From JAIWNK01 sp964453115 (lineage in GTDB: Bacteria > Chloroflexota > Anaerolineae > Anaerolineales > Anaerolineaceae), in contig CAYVRT010000011.1 of NCBI GenBank assembly GCA_964453115.1, positions 39,455 to 103,454 on the forward strand: a stretch of 64,000 nucleotides of DNA, in the 5' to 3' direction. The notes beneath the pieces were generated by a model, which searched no databases, had not been told where the DNA came from, and saw nothing but the letters and a program-made list of their open reading frames with translations. Shown piece by piece: positions 51,897 to 59,380 of the stretch (position 1 is its first letter; each line of letters starts with the position of its first letter). The position numbers and the translations under genes are program-made.

Positions 51897-52400
51897 TTAA
51901 GGTCCTGTTACAACCGGATAGCCTTGAGCCTTCCAGTCGTTCATTCCGCCCGCCATGCTCGTCACCGCTTCATACCCGGCCCCCAACAACACATCACGGC
52001 CCTGCGCACTGCGATTCCCAGACCGACACACAACCACCACCGGACGATCCTTGGGAACCTCATTTAACCGCTCCGAAAGCTCACCCAACGGGATCAATGT
52101 TGCTCCATCAATATGCCCTGCCGACCATTCATCCGGCTCGCGCACATCCAGCAAAAAAGCGCCCTCTGTTTGCATTTGTTTTGCTTCCGCCACTGCAATT
52201 TCTGCCGGCAACCGATCCTGGATTGCCACTGTCGGCGTTGAGGGAACTGAAACTATCGCATCGGGCGTTGCCGTTAGAGCAATGCCAGCCACCATTGCAA
52301 CAATCACAAACAATCCCAAAACAGACCAAACTACAAGGCTCTTGCGGCGTGTTTCAGCTTGCTTTTTCTTCACTGTTTGATTTGTGATTTTCTTGCTCAT
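51897..52400 (-). CDS. Membrane-anchored rhodanese-like protein
   Basis: 167 residues. N-terminal basic stretch and one TM helix (~22-45), then a rhodanese domain (~65-165) with FLLDVREPDEWSAGHIDGA and the active-site loop VVCRSGNRSAQ (catalytic Cys). It probably handles sulfane sulfur or thiol signals on the outer face of the membrane. Its stop directly abuts that of the FolC-like gene. Confidence 0.9.
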   Translation of the reverse strand: MSKKITNQTVKKKQAETRRKSLVVWSVLGLFVIVAMVAGIALTATPDAIVSVPSTPTVAIQDRLPAEIAVAEAKQMQTEGAFLLDVREPDEWSAGHIDGATLIPLGELSERLNEVPKDRPVVVVCRSGNRSAQGRDVLLGAGYEAVTSMAGGMNDWKAQGYPVVTGP

Positions 52401-52475
52401 TCTAAAACCTCTTTAGTTTTTAAATTGAGATGCAATTCCACAAAAGAAGTGACATCAGAGGTTAATCATACCACG

Positions 52476-54116
52476 TCAGTCTGCTTCCCGCACCCTCAAA
52501 CAGCCTTCATTCACCTCCCAAAGCACAGTTGCAAACCCAGCAATAAAATAACGGTCATGTACCACCGCCAAAATACTGCCCTCAAATTCAGCCAGTGCTT
52601 GCTCAAAGCGCGTACGCGCTGGAATATCCAGGTGATTCACCGGCTCATCCAGAAGCAGCAGGTTACATCCCCCTGCTGCAAGTAAAGCCAACCGGAGCCT
52701 CGATCGCTCGCCATAAGAAAGTTTGCTTGCCGGCACAAACACATCATCCCCTTTAAACAAAAACTTAGACAGAAACGAACGTGCCTCGGTTTCAGAAAAA
52801 CGTCCCACATTGAGCATGGCCTGTAAGGCTGATTGTTCCGGCTGTAAATCTTCTTGCTCCTGCGCCATATACCCAACCTGCACTTTGCTGCCCAATCGAA
52901 CCCCACCTGCAAGCGGCACAACCTGCCCCAAAATGGTGCGCAACAAGGTTGTCTTTCCACACCCATTTGGCCCAATTAAAGCCACACGCTGCCCATAGCG
53001 CAGCACTGCATCCAAATGACTTAGCAACGCCTGTTGGCCATACCCAATTGCCAGATCTTCCAACACCAACACATCTCGCCCACTCATTGGCACTTCGGAA
53101 AACTCAATTCGCATCTGCCAATCAGGGCGTGGTTTTTCAAGAGCATCTTCATTCAAAAGTTTTTCCAACCGACGTTCCAAAGCACGCGCTCGACGCATCG
53201 TCTCCAATGCCCGATTGGCAAAGAAGCCTTTTGCAAACTTATCGCCACTATCTGCCTTCCCGCCCTTGCGAAACTTCGCCAACCCACGCACATGCTGCAC
53301 CGAACCACGCAATTGTGAAATTTGCTCCTGCTGATCCTGATAACGCTGCCACTGCCGATCGCGTTCAGAGATTTTTCCCTCCAAATAGGCCGAATAATTT
53401 CCAATATAGGCCTGTGCCTTGTGCGTTTTTCCATCCAATTCATAGATGCCACCCACAACCGCATCCAAAAAAGAACGGTCGTGCGAAACAATCAGAGCAG
53501 TTTGCATCGTTTCATTCAGCCAGTTTTCCAGCCACTCGATCATCCCAATATCCAAATGATTGGTAGGTTCATCCAACAGCAAAATATGCGGACCACTCAG
53601 CAAAACTGCGGCCAGCCCCAGGCGCGTCTTTTGCCCACCACTCAATGAGCGACAGAGAAGCCGCCTATCCACTTGCTGCAACCCCAAAGCAGCAAGCACC
53701 TCCGGTGCCCGCCCAGCACTTTGTGCTGCCTGACCAAGTTGCGCCAACAAGCGGTCATATTCCTGAACAAGCCCAGCGTCTTGTGGCGTATTGACCATCT
53801 GCACAGCCAGGCTCTCCAGGGTCTCGCTCATCCGCTCCAAATTGCAGCCCATGCGCGTCAGAAAGTCATCCACCGTCTCCTCAGCCAAAAACTGCAACCC
53901 CTGTGGCAAATAACCAAGTCGCACATCGGTCGGATGCAAACAAACTTTTCCCTGATCCGGCATTTCCTGTCCAACCAAAATGCGCAACAAGGTCGTCTTG
54001 CCACATCCATTCGGCCCCACCAGCCCCCAACACTCACCGGGCTGAACACTTAAACAAACCTGATCAAGCACCGTTTCGATGCCAAATTTTTTTGTAATTT
54101 GTATTGCTTGCAACAT
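52476..54116 (-). CDS. ABC-F family ATPase (ribosome-protection type)
   Basis: 546 residues with two ABC domains and no membrane part. Walker A GPNGCGKTT twice (~residues 34 and ~390), signatures LSGGQKTRLGLA and LSYGERSRLRLA, Walker B LLLDEPTNHLD and LLLDEPVNHLD, and a basic interdomain linker (~245-330; KFRKGGKADSGDKFAK, RRARALERRLEKLL) that inserts in the ribosomal E site. Members either protect ribosomes from antibiotics or resolve stalled translation. The leader has a short peptide ORF and a terminator, an arrangement known from antibiotic-inducible ABC-F genes, so a resistance role is plausible but not proven. Confidence 0.92.
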   Translation of the reverse strand: MLQAIQITKKFGIETVLDQVCLSVQPGECWGLVGPNGCGKTTLLRILVGQEMPDQGKVCLHPTDVRLGYLPQGLQFLAEETVDDFLTRMGCNLERMSETLESLAVQMVNTPQDAGLVQEYDRLLAQLGQAAQSAGRAPEVLAALGLQQVDRRLLCRSLSGGQKTRLGLAAVLLSGPHILLLDEPTNHLDIGMIEWLENWLNETMQTALIVSHDRSFLDAVVGGIYELDGKTHKAQAYIGNYSAYLEGKISERDRQWQRYQDQQEQISQLRGSVQHVRGLAKFRKGGKADSGDKFAKGFFANRALETMRRARALERRLEKLLNEDALEKPRPDWQMRIEFSEVPMSGRDVLVLEDLAIGYGQQALLSHLDAVLRYGQRVALIGPNGCGKTTLLRTILGQVVPLAGGVRLGSKVQVGYMAQEQEDLQPEQSALQAMLNVGRFSETEARSFLSKFLFKGDDVFVPASKLSYGERSRLRLALLAAGGCNLLLLDEPVNHLDIPARTRFEQALAEFEGSILAVVHDRYFIAGFATVLWEVNEGCLRVREAD

Positions 54117-54131
54117 AACAACCTGCCTTTT

Positions 54132-54163
54132 AAAAACAAAAAACCAAGGGCGTTCACCCTCGG
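54132..54163 (-). terminator. Attenuator terminator in the ABC-F leader
   Basis: On the minus strand CCGAGGG, six-base loop, CCCTTGG (one G-U pair; 54163-54144), then TTTTTTGTTTTT (54143-54132). A canonical intrinsic terminator placed 16 bases before the ABC-F start codon, so it must be bypassed for expression. Confidence 0.75.
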
Positions 54164-54211
54164 CCGCGTCAACATGCCAAAGCCAAAGTTTTGCCCAGAA
54201 AGATAGAAAAA

Positions 54212-54232
54212 TTACAGGTTGCTCGTCTTCAT
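54212..54232 (-). CDS. Six-residue leader peptide of the ABC-F gene
   Basis: ATG AAG ACG AGC AAC CTG TAA encodes MKTSNL. AAAGGA lies ten bases upstream and an extended -10 promoter a further ~6 bases up. Followed by the terminator at 54132-54163. A ribosome stalled here by a drug could alter folding and let polymerase pass; upstream CTTTGG copies could pair with the 5' arm CCGAGG as an antiterminator (inference). Confidence 0.5.
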   Translation of the reverse strand: MKTSNL

Positions 54233-54254
54233 TGCGGTAAAATCCTTTAGCTGT

Positions 54255-54263
54255 ATTATATCA
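54255..54263 (-). promoter_or_regulatory. Extended -10 promoter of the ABC-F gene
   Basis: TGA-TATAAT on the minus strand (54263-54255). The TG comes from the TGA stop codon of the upstream methyltransferase gene. Transcription should start near 54248, giving a ~130 nt leader. Confidence 0.6.
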
Positions 54264-55421
54264 CATTTCCCGATCCATAAGCACTTTTCCCAACGCCAGA
54301 ATCACAGGCAGCCCACCATTCACCAATCCAACTTGCTGCTGAAAATTCAACCCACTGGCGCGTAGTAAAACCGGTTCCCCACACAAGATTGCCACCCGCC
54401 ACCCCGGGAACGCATTGCGCAGCACATTTCCCAACTGCGCATACAAATTACGCAAATCCTTGCCGCCGCTCACTCGCACCCCATAGGGCGGATTGGTCAC
54501 CACCCAACCATGCAACTGAGCAGCACTGGAAGCCGAAACCGCCTGCTGAGCAAAATGAATTGCATCGGCTACTTCTGCTCGCTGCGCATTGGCTTTCGCC
54601 ATATCAATCGCTCCAGCATCGCGATCTCCCGCCATAATCATCGCCGGACAAGTCTGGCGAGCAGCCTCGGCCTCAGCCCACAACCCTTTCCAAAGAGCAA
54701 CATCAAAGCCCGGCCAATCCATAAAAGCAAAGCGGCGCAAGCGTCCCGGCGCCATCCGACAAGCAATCAATGCCGCCTCAATTGCAATCGTACCCGAGCC
54801 ACAAAATGGGTCTAGTAGTGGCTGTTGCCCATCCCAACCCGAAAACAACAACATCGCTGCGGCAAGTGTTTCACGCAACGGCGCCTTGGCAACCGCTTGT
54901 CGGTACCCACGCCGATGCAGCAAAGCGCCCGAAGAATCCATCCGAATAAAGCAATGATCCTGAACCAAACGCACCACCACCAATTGTGGCAAAGGTTCTT
55001 CTCTTGCATCGTTCCAGCGCAAAACCTGCGGTGCTGCGCCCAAACGATCGGCGATTGCACCTGCTACCCGCTCCGCCACTGCATCCGAATGATAAAGGCG
55101 CGACTTATGACAAGTCACACGCAACGAAATTGCCTGCCCTGGACGCAAAAAATCTTCCCATTGCAAGCGCCCAGCCTTCTTTCGCAACTCCGAAAACGCA
55201 GTGGCATAAAAATCGCCCACCCCCACCAACACCCGGCTTGCTGTGCGCAGATGCAAATTCGCAGCGTACAATTGCCGCAAGTCTGCCGAAAAGCTCACGC
55301 CCCCTGTTTCGTCCTCAGCGGTTGATAAAACACGGTCAATGCCCGCCATCAGGCCAAGTTGCCGCAATTCATCAGCCAGCAAATCTTCCAGGCCCGGCAA
55401 ACATGCTGCAAAGGCCTGCAC
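54261..55421 (-). CDS. THUMP-domain RNA methyltransferase (RlmL/RlmK-N-like)
   Basis: 386 residues. THUMP/ferredoxin-like N-terminal RNA-binding region (~1-160; ISLRVTCHKSRLYHSDAVAERV), then a class I SAM-dependent methyltransferase: LLDPFCGSGTIAIEAALIA (motif I) and VVTNPPYGVR (catalytic NPPY, N2-guanine type). It likely makes m2G in 23S rRNA. GTG at 55421 is preferred over the longer frame to 55484 because AGGAGG lies five bases upstream and homologs begin here; the SD lies inside the end of the YgiQ gene, whose stop is one base away. Confidence 0.88.
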   Translation of the reverse strand: MQAFAACLPGLEDLLADELRQLGLMAGIDRVLSTAEDETGGVSFSADLRQLYAANLHLRTASRVLVGVGDFYATAFSELRKKAGRLQWEDFLRPGQAISLRVTCHKSRLYHSDAVAERVAGAIADRLGAAPQVLRWNDAREEPLPQLVVVRLVQDHCFIRMDSSGALLHRRGYRQAVAKAPLRETLAAAMLLFSGWDGQQPLLDPFCGSGTIAIEAALIACRMAPGRLRRFAFMDWPGFDVALWKGLWAEAEAARQTCPAMIMAGDRDAGAIDMAKANAQRAEVADAIHFAQQAVSASSAAQLHGWVVTNPPYGVRVSGGKDLRNLYAQLGNVLRNAFPGWRVAILCGEPVLLRASGLNFQQQVGLVNGGLPVILALGKVLMDREM

Positions 55422-55422
55422 C

Positions 55423-57111
55423 TCAACCTCCTCCGACCACGGCCCGCTTTTGTCTCTCCCGCCCATTGGTCGTCTTTTCCACAAATAATATTTCTCCAGT
55501 CCAGGGGTCTCGTTCGGTATAATACATCAAACTAGCATAGGTGGATGGCGTTGGGGTAAAAATTTGCACCTGTTCAGGAGCAATGTGCAGCTTTTCGCTT
55601 GCAAACCGTTTCATCCTGCGCATCTCTGCTTCTGAACAGCCTGGATACGCCGCAATCAGATAATAGGTTAAATACTGTTGCTTGCGTACCGTCTGACTAA
55701 GCGCATCAAATCGTCGCTTAAATTGCAAGAGCGCATCCACCCCCGGTTTACCCATCCGGCGCAATACCTGCGGCTCGCTATGTTCCGGTGCAACCTTCAA
55801 CTGCCCAGAAACATGATGTTCCACCAATGTCTCCAAATAACGTTGCCCGGCTTGTCCATCCTCCAACACCAGGTCATATCGAACCCCCGAAGCCACAAAC
55901 ACCTTCTTTACTCCCGGAATTTTGCGCAATGCCGAAAGCAACGCAAGCTGTGGACGATGATCGGGGTGCAATTGAGCGCAAACTTCAGGGAATAAACAAC
56001 GCCGATTCACACAGGCCCCTCGCCTGAGTTTTTTCTCGCACTCAAAGCCGTACATATTAGCCGTTGGCCCACCAACGTCCAGCAAATATCCCTTAAAATC
56101 TGGACGTTGTGAAATCTGCCGTGCCTCCGCAACCACCGAATCGGCGCTGCGCCAACGTACTGTCCGTCCTTCGTGCACTGCAATCGCACAAAAATTACAT
56201 TCTCCATAACAACCGCGATGCGTACTAATGGAAAAGCGGATCGTCTCCAAGGCTTTCACCGTCCCCATCCGCTCATAATATGGATGTTGTGCGCGCTCAA
56301 ATTCAAGGTTATAAATTCCGTCCAACTCCGCCTGATTGGGATATGGATAGGGCGGGTTTTGCACCAACCAGCGATCACCGTGTTTCTGTGCCAATCCTTT
56401 GGCCGTTAATGGGTCATTATTCTGGTAAAACACATGGAACATTTCGGTAAAAACCGACTTATCTGCCACCACCGCTTCATAAGAGGGCAACGGGATATAA
56501 CCCTCCGGGACCTTACGGCTGAGATAGCACAACCCTCGCAATGTCTCAACCTCCTGCCCTTGGTGCAGCCGCTGTGCCAGTTCCACAACTGAAAGATCCG
56601 CCATTCCATAGAGCAAATAATCTGCTTTGGCATCCAACAGCAGCGAGCGCCGCAAAGCATTTGACCAGTAATCATAATGCGCCACCCGGCGCAAACTGGC
56701 CTCAATTCCACCCAACACAATCGGGCGCGTGTTTTTGAAGCAGCGTCGAATGAGATTTGCATATACAATGCTTGCCCGATCCGGGCGACGCGAATTTTCA
56801 CCGCCCGGCGTGTAATCATCTTGTTTGCGTTTTCGACCACTCGCCGTATAATTTGCCACCATCGAATCTACGCTGCCTGCCGTCACCCCCCAAAACAGGC
56901 GCGGCTCCCCCAAACGTTGCATATCTACTGTATCCTTCACATCCGGTTGAGCTAAAATTCCAACCCGAAAGCCCGCCCGCAGCAAAAGCTTACCAAGTAG
57001 AGCAGCCCCAATAAATGGGCTATCAATGTAGCTATCCCCAGTCACCAGAATGATATCCAGACCATCCCAGCCCAAGGCATGCACTTCTTCCGCAGTCGTT
57101 GGCAAAAACAT
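55423..57111 (-). CDS. YgiQ family radical SAM protein
   Basis: 562 residues. N-terminal domain (GDSYIDSPFIGAALLGKLL, GVTAGSVDSMVANYTASGR, PIVLGGIEASLRRVAHYDYW) and radical SAM core with STHRGCYGECNFCAI, the CxxxCxxC cluster site. YgiQ proteins are conserved but of unknown function. The ATG at 57111 is chosen because TATAAT ends seven bases before it; upstream frames to 57204 overlap the LCP gene. Confidence 0.92.
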   Translation of the reverse strand: MFLPTTAEEVHALGWDGLDIILVTGDSYIDSPFIGAALLGKLLLRAGFRVGILAQPDVKDTVDMQRLGEPRLFWGVTAGSVDSMVANYTASGRKRKQDDYTPGGENSRRPDRASIVYANLIRRCFKNTRPIVLGGIEASLRRVAHYDYWSNALRRSLLLDAKADYLLYGMADLSVVELAQRLHQGQEVETLRGLCYLSRKVPEGYIPLPSYEAVVADKSVFTEMFHVFYQNNDPLTAKGLAQKHGDRWLVQNPPYPYPNQAELDGIYNLEFERAQHPYYERMGTVKALETIRFSISTHRGCYGECNFCAIAVHEGRTVRWRSADSVVAEARQISQRPDFKGYLLDVGGPTANMYGFECEKKLRRGACVNRRCLFPEVCAQLHPDHRPQLALLSALRKIPGVKKVFVASGVRYDLVLEDGQAGQRYLETLVEHHVSGQLKVAPEHSEPQVLRRMGKPGVDALLQFKRRFDALSQTVRKQQYLTYYLIAAYPGCSEAEMRRMKRFASEKLHIAPEQVQIFTPTPSTYASLMYYTERDPWTGEILFVEKTTNGRERQKRAVVGGG

Positions 57112-57117
57112 ACCCTG

Positions 57118-57146
57118 ATTATAAAGGATGTGCATCACAAAAGCAA
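57118..57146 (-). promoter_or_regulatory. Promoter abutting the ygiQ-like gene (leaderless start)
   Basis: Minus strand TTGCTT (57146-57141), 17-base spacer, TATAAT (57123-57118), six bases, then ATG at 57111. No SD can fit. Confidence 0.6.
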
Positions 57147-57152
57147 AACCGA

Positions 57153-58037
57153 TCAGCGTTCCCCGCCAAACATCTCTTCCATCAACGGACGAATCAAATC
57201 CCATTGCGGCATCAAGACACTTGCGCCCCCCGCCGCTGTAGCCGGCACCGCCATTTCACGCGTCAATGTTTGCATTTGCATTCCATTCGGCCCGGCACGC
57301 AGCAGGGCTAAACCCAGGCGCGGCCAAAGAAAGAATGGAATATTCGTATCCACCGCCCGGCGAGCAACAGCCAAAGCATTTGGCAAACGCAGCCATGTTG
57401 CTGGACGAGCAACCTGCCTTACCATAGCCTTAAGAAAAATTTGCCCGCGTCCCATCCGTGCAAAATCATCACTCCCCTTGCGGTCACGCACAAAGGCCAG
57501 GGCCTGCTCGCCATTCAACACATGCTCCCCCACGTCATACCCCGACATCGGTTCATCCAGTTGAATGGTCACCCCACCCAAAGCATCAATCATCTGTGGG
57601 AATTTTTCCAACTGCAAACGGACGTAAAAAGGCACATCCACCCCAAATTGATCTCGCAAAACCATCCGCACCGCATCTGGCCCACTGCCAGGACGGTATA
57701 ACTCGGCGAAAAAATGCACCGCATTGATCCGATTCTCCCCTACCTCGGGAATGAAAATCCATAAATCACGAGGGATGGATAACATCTTCACCCGCCCGGC
57801 CAACGGCTCAAACTGCATCAAAACAATAGTGTCACTACGTCCCATCGCTGTCCCCTCAGGGGCGCGATCTATCCCCAAAACCACCATTCGCAGAGGAAAT
57901 GGAGCCAGAAAATACACACCCACCGCAACCAGCACAAGTCCCGCCAACCAGCCCAAACAGCCAATCCGGCGCGGCGCCTGCCGGCGCTGCACCCGCACCG
58001 GCTGATAGTGAGAAACAGCATCCTCTATCCAATCCAT
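57153..58037 (-). CDS. LytR-CpsA-Psr (LCP) family protein
   Basis: 294 residues. TM anchor (~25-47) and LCP domain: MVVLGIDRAPEGTAMGRSDTIVLMQ, MLSIPRDLWIFIPEVGENRINAVHFF, VDVPFYVRLQLEKFPQMIDALGG and LNGEQALAFVRDRKGSDDFARMGRGQIFLKAM, containing the conserved Asp/Arg residues that hold the pyrophosphate. LCP enzymes attach glycopolymers to peptidoglycan. It lies 42 bases before the YgiQ-like gene. Confidence 0.93.
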   Translation of the reverse strand: MDWIEDAVSHYQPVRVQRRQAPRRIGCLGWLAGLVLVAVGVYFLAPFPLRMVVLGIDRAPEGTAMGRSDTIVLMQFEPLAGRVKMLSIPRDLWIFIPEVGENRINAVHFFAELYRPGSGPDAVRMVLRDQFGVDVPFYVRLQLEKFPQMIDALGGVTIQLDEPMSGYDVGEHVLNGEQALAFVRDRKGSDDFARMGRGQIFLKAMVRQVARPATWLRLPNALAVARRAVDTNIPFFLWPRLGLALLRAGPNGMQMQTLTREMAVPATAAGGASVLMPQWDLIRPLMEEMFGGER

Positions 58038-58057
58038 GCCATTATTCCAGATTAAGT

Positions 58058-58063
58058 ATTATA
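58058..58063 (-). promoter_or_regulatory. -10 box of the LCP gene
   Basis: Perfect TATAAT on the minus strand 20 bases before the ATG at 58037. No -35 match. Confidence 0.45.
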
Positions 58064-58074
58064 ACACTGCCCAC

Positions 58075-58788
58075 CTAGAATGGTTTTACCACCCCTGCGC
58101 CTCGAATCTCTTGCTGCACCTCTGGCTGACCAAGATAACGTACATCCCCCGCTCCTGTGATCCCCACCCGCAGCACATGCTTCACATTCAACACAGCCCT
58201 TCCCGACCCATGAATATCCACCCGGGCATGACCACTTTCCAGTGCAGGTGCCTGATAATTCCCCGAGCCACCAATCTGAACCACCTGTTGTTCAACCCTG
58301 CCCGCCAATTCAATATCTCCCGATCCACCAATCGAAGTCTTTAGTTCCCTGCTGGTCAAAGTGCCCAAACGCAATTTACCCGACCCGCGCACCTCCAGCA
58401 GCACCTCTTGGGCCTGCAATTCCTGTATCAACACATCTCCCGAACCCACAACTGCAAGCCGCATCGAATCTGTCTGAACCTCATTGACCCGCAATCGGCC
58501 AGCCCCTTCAATCACAACTACCCGCAACATTTCTGTTTGCACAGTCACAAAAATATGCTTATTTGGCACAAACAGCCATTCCAACCACCAATACAACCAT
58601 TCCCACCATCGCAAATCAAATTCCAGATACAGCCGTTGCCCGCGCACCTCACTCCGCAAGCACTCCAACCATCTGGGGTGTGCAGTAATCGTCACCATTG
58701 CCGGACCTGCAACCTGTTGCACAGTCAATTCAGCATGATAGCGCAGAAGAATTTCATCAAAGGCATCCACATGGCAGATTTTTTGCAT
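58075..58788 (-). CDS. DUF2807 (GIN domain) protein
   Basis: 237 residues. A right-handed beta-helix-like repeat of alternating 'GSGD/GAGR' turns (VIEGAGRLRV, AVVGSGDVLI, EVRGSGKLRL, SIGGSGDIEL, QIGGSGNYQA, DIHGSGRAVL, GITGAGDVRY) identifies DUF2807, the 'putative auto-transporter adhesin head GIN' family. A Trp-rich hydrophobic patch (RWWEWLYWWLEWLFV, ~79-93) interrupts the N-terminal part, and no signal peptide is seen, so location is unclear. Confidence 0.88.
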   Translation of the reverse strand: MQKICHVDAFDEILLRYHAELTVQQVAGPAMVTITAHPRWLECLRSEVRGQRLYLEFDLRWWEWLYWWLEWLFVPNKHIFVTVQTEMLRVVVIEGAGRLRVNEVQTDSMRLAVVGSGDVLIQELQAQEVLLEVRGSGKLRLGTLTSRELKTSIGGSGDIELAGRVEQQVVQIGGSGNYQAPALESGHARVDIHGSGRAVLNVKHVLRVGITGAGDVRYLGQPEVQQEIRGAGVVKPF

Positions 58789-58831
58789 CTTATCTCTCCT
58801 TCGATTCCAAACACCAACTTAATCTACGCAC

Positions 58832-58860
58832 TTCACCAGCAAAAGTTGCCGTGATACAAT
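58832..58860 (+). promoter_or_regulatory. Promoter abutting the LRR gene (leaderless start)
   Basis: TTCACC (58832-58837), 17-base spacer, TACAAT (58855-58860) preceded by an extended TG, then seven bases to ATG at 58868. No SD. Confidence 0.6.
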
Positions 58861-58867
58861 AAAAGAA

Positions 58868-59380
58868 ATGATTCAAACAACTCTCTTTTCAACCCAATTC
58901 CCAATCCTACTCCTTACCCGCCCCATTGGACAAACCGAATGGCAAGTTTTCGACCGAGGGCCTGGTTATTTTCACATCCCCGAAGGATGCGAAACCGGCA
59001 TCAAAATCAAGCCCATTGACGATAGCACCCTCTCGGTTCTGGTAAGCGAGCTAACCAGTCTGCCCTCTTTGCGCATGCTCGACCTGGCCGAAAATCGCAA
59101 CATCACCGATTCCGGAATTGAACAACTCGGGCAATTAACGCAATTAACCGAACTCAACCTCAGTTCCTGTTCCATTCACAACACAGCCATCGAATCACTC
59201 ACATCACTTCCCCGCCTGCAACGCCTCAACCTGAGCTACTGCAACCGCCTGACCGATGGCGTCATCAAACCACTGCGCCGCCTGGACCGTCTGATATATA
59301 TTGACCTCCTCGGCTGCCTCAAAATCACACATGGCGGCCTTACCAAACTGCGCCGTCACGGATTGGAGATTCACAAATGA
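58868..59380 (+). CDS. Leucine-rich repeat protein
   Basis: 170 residues. From about residue 50 it has four or five LRRs of the cysteine-containing type (LPSLRMLDLAENRNITDSG, LTQLTELNLSSCSIHNTA, LPRLQRLNLSYCNRLTDGV, LDRLIYIDLLGCLKITHGG), as in eukaryote-like F-box LRR arrays. No signal peptide; probable cytoplasmic protein-binding role. The stop overlaps the next ATG (ATGA, 59377-59380), coupling it to the secreted hydrolase gene. Confidence 0.85.
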   Translation: MIQTTLFSTQFPILLLTRPIGQTEWQVFDRGPGYFHIPEGCETGIKIKPIDDSTLSVLVSELTSLPSLRMLDLAENRNITDSGIEQLGQLTQLTELNLSSCSIHNTAIESLTSLPRLQRLNLSYCNRLTDGVIKPLRRLDRLIYIDLLGCLKITHGGLTKLRRHGLEIHK

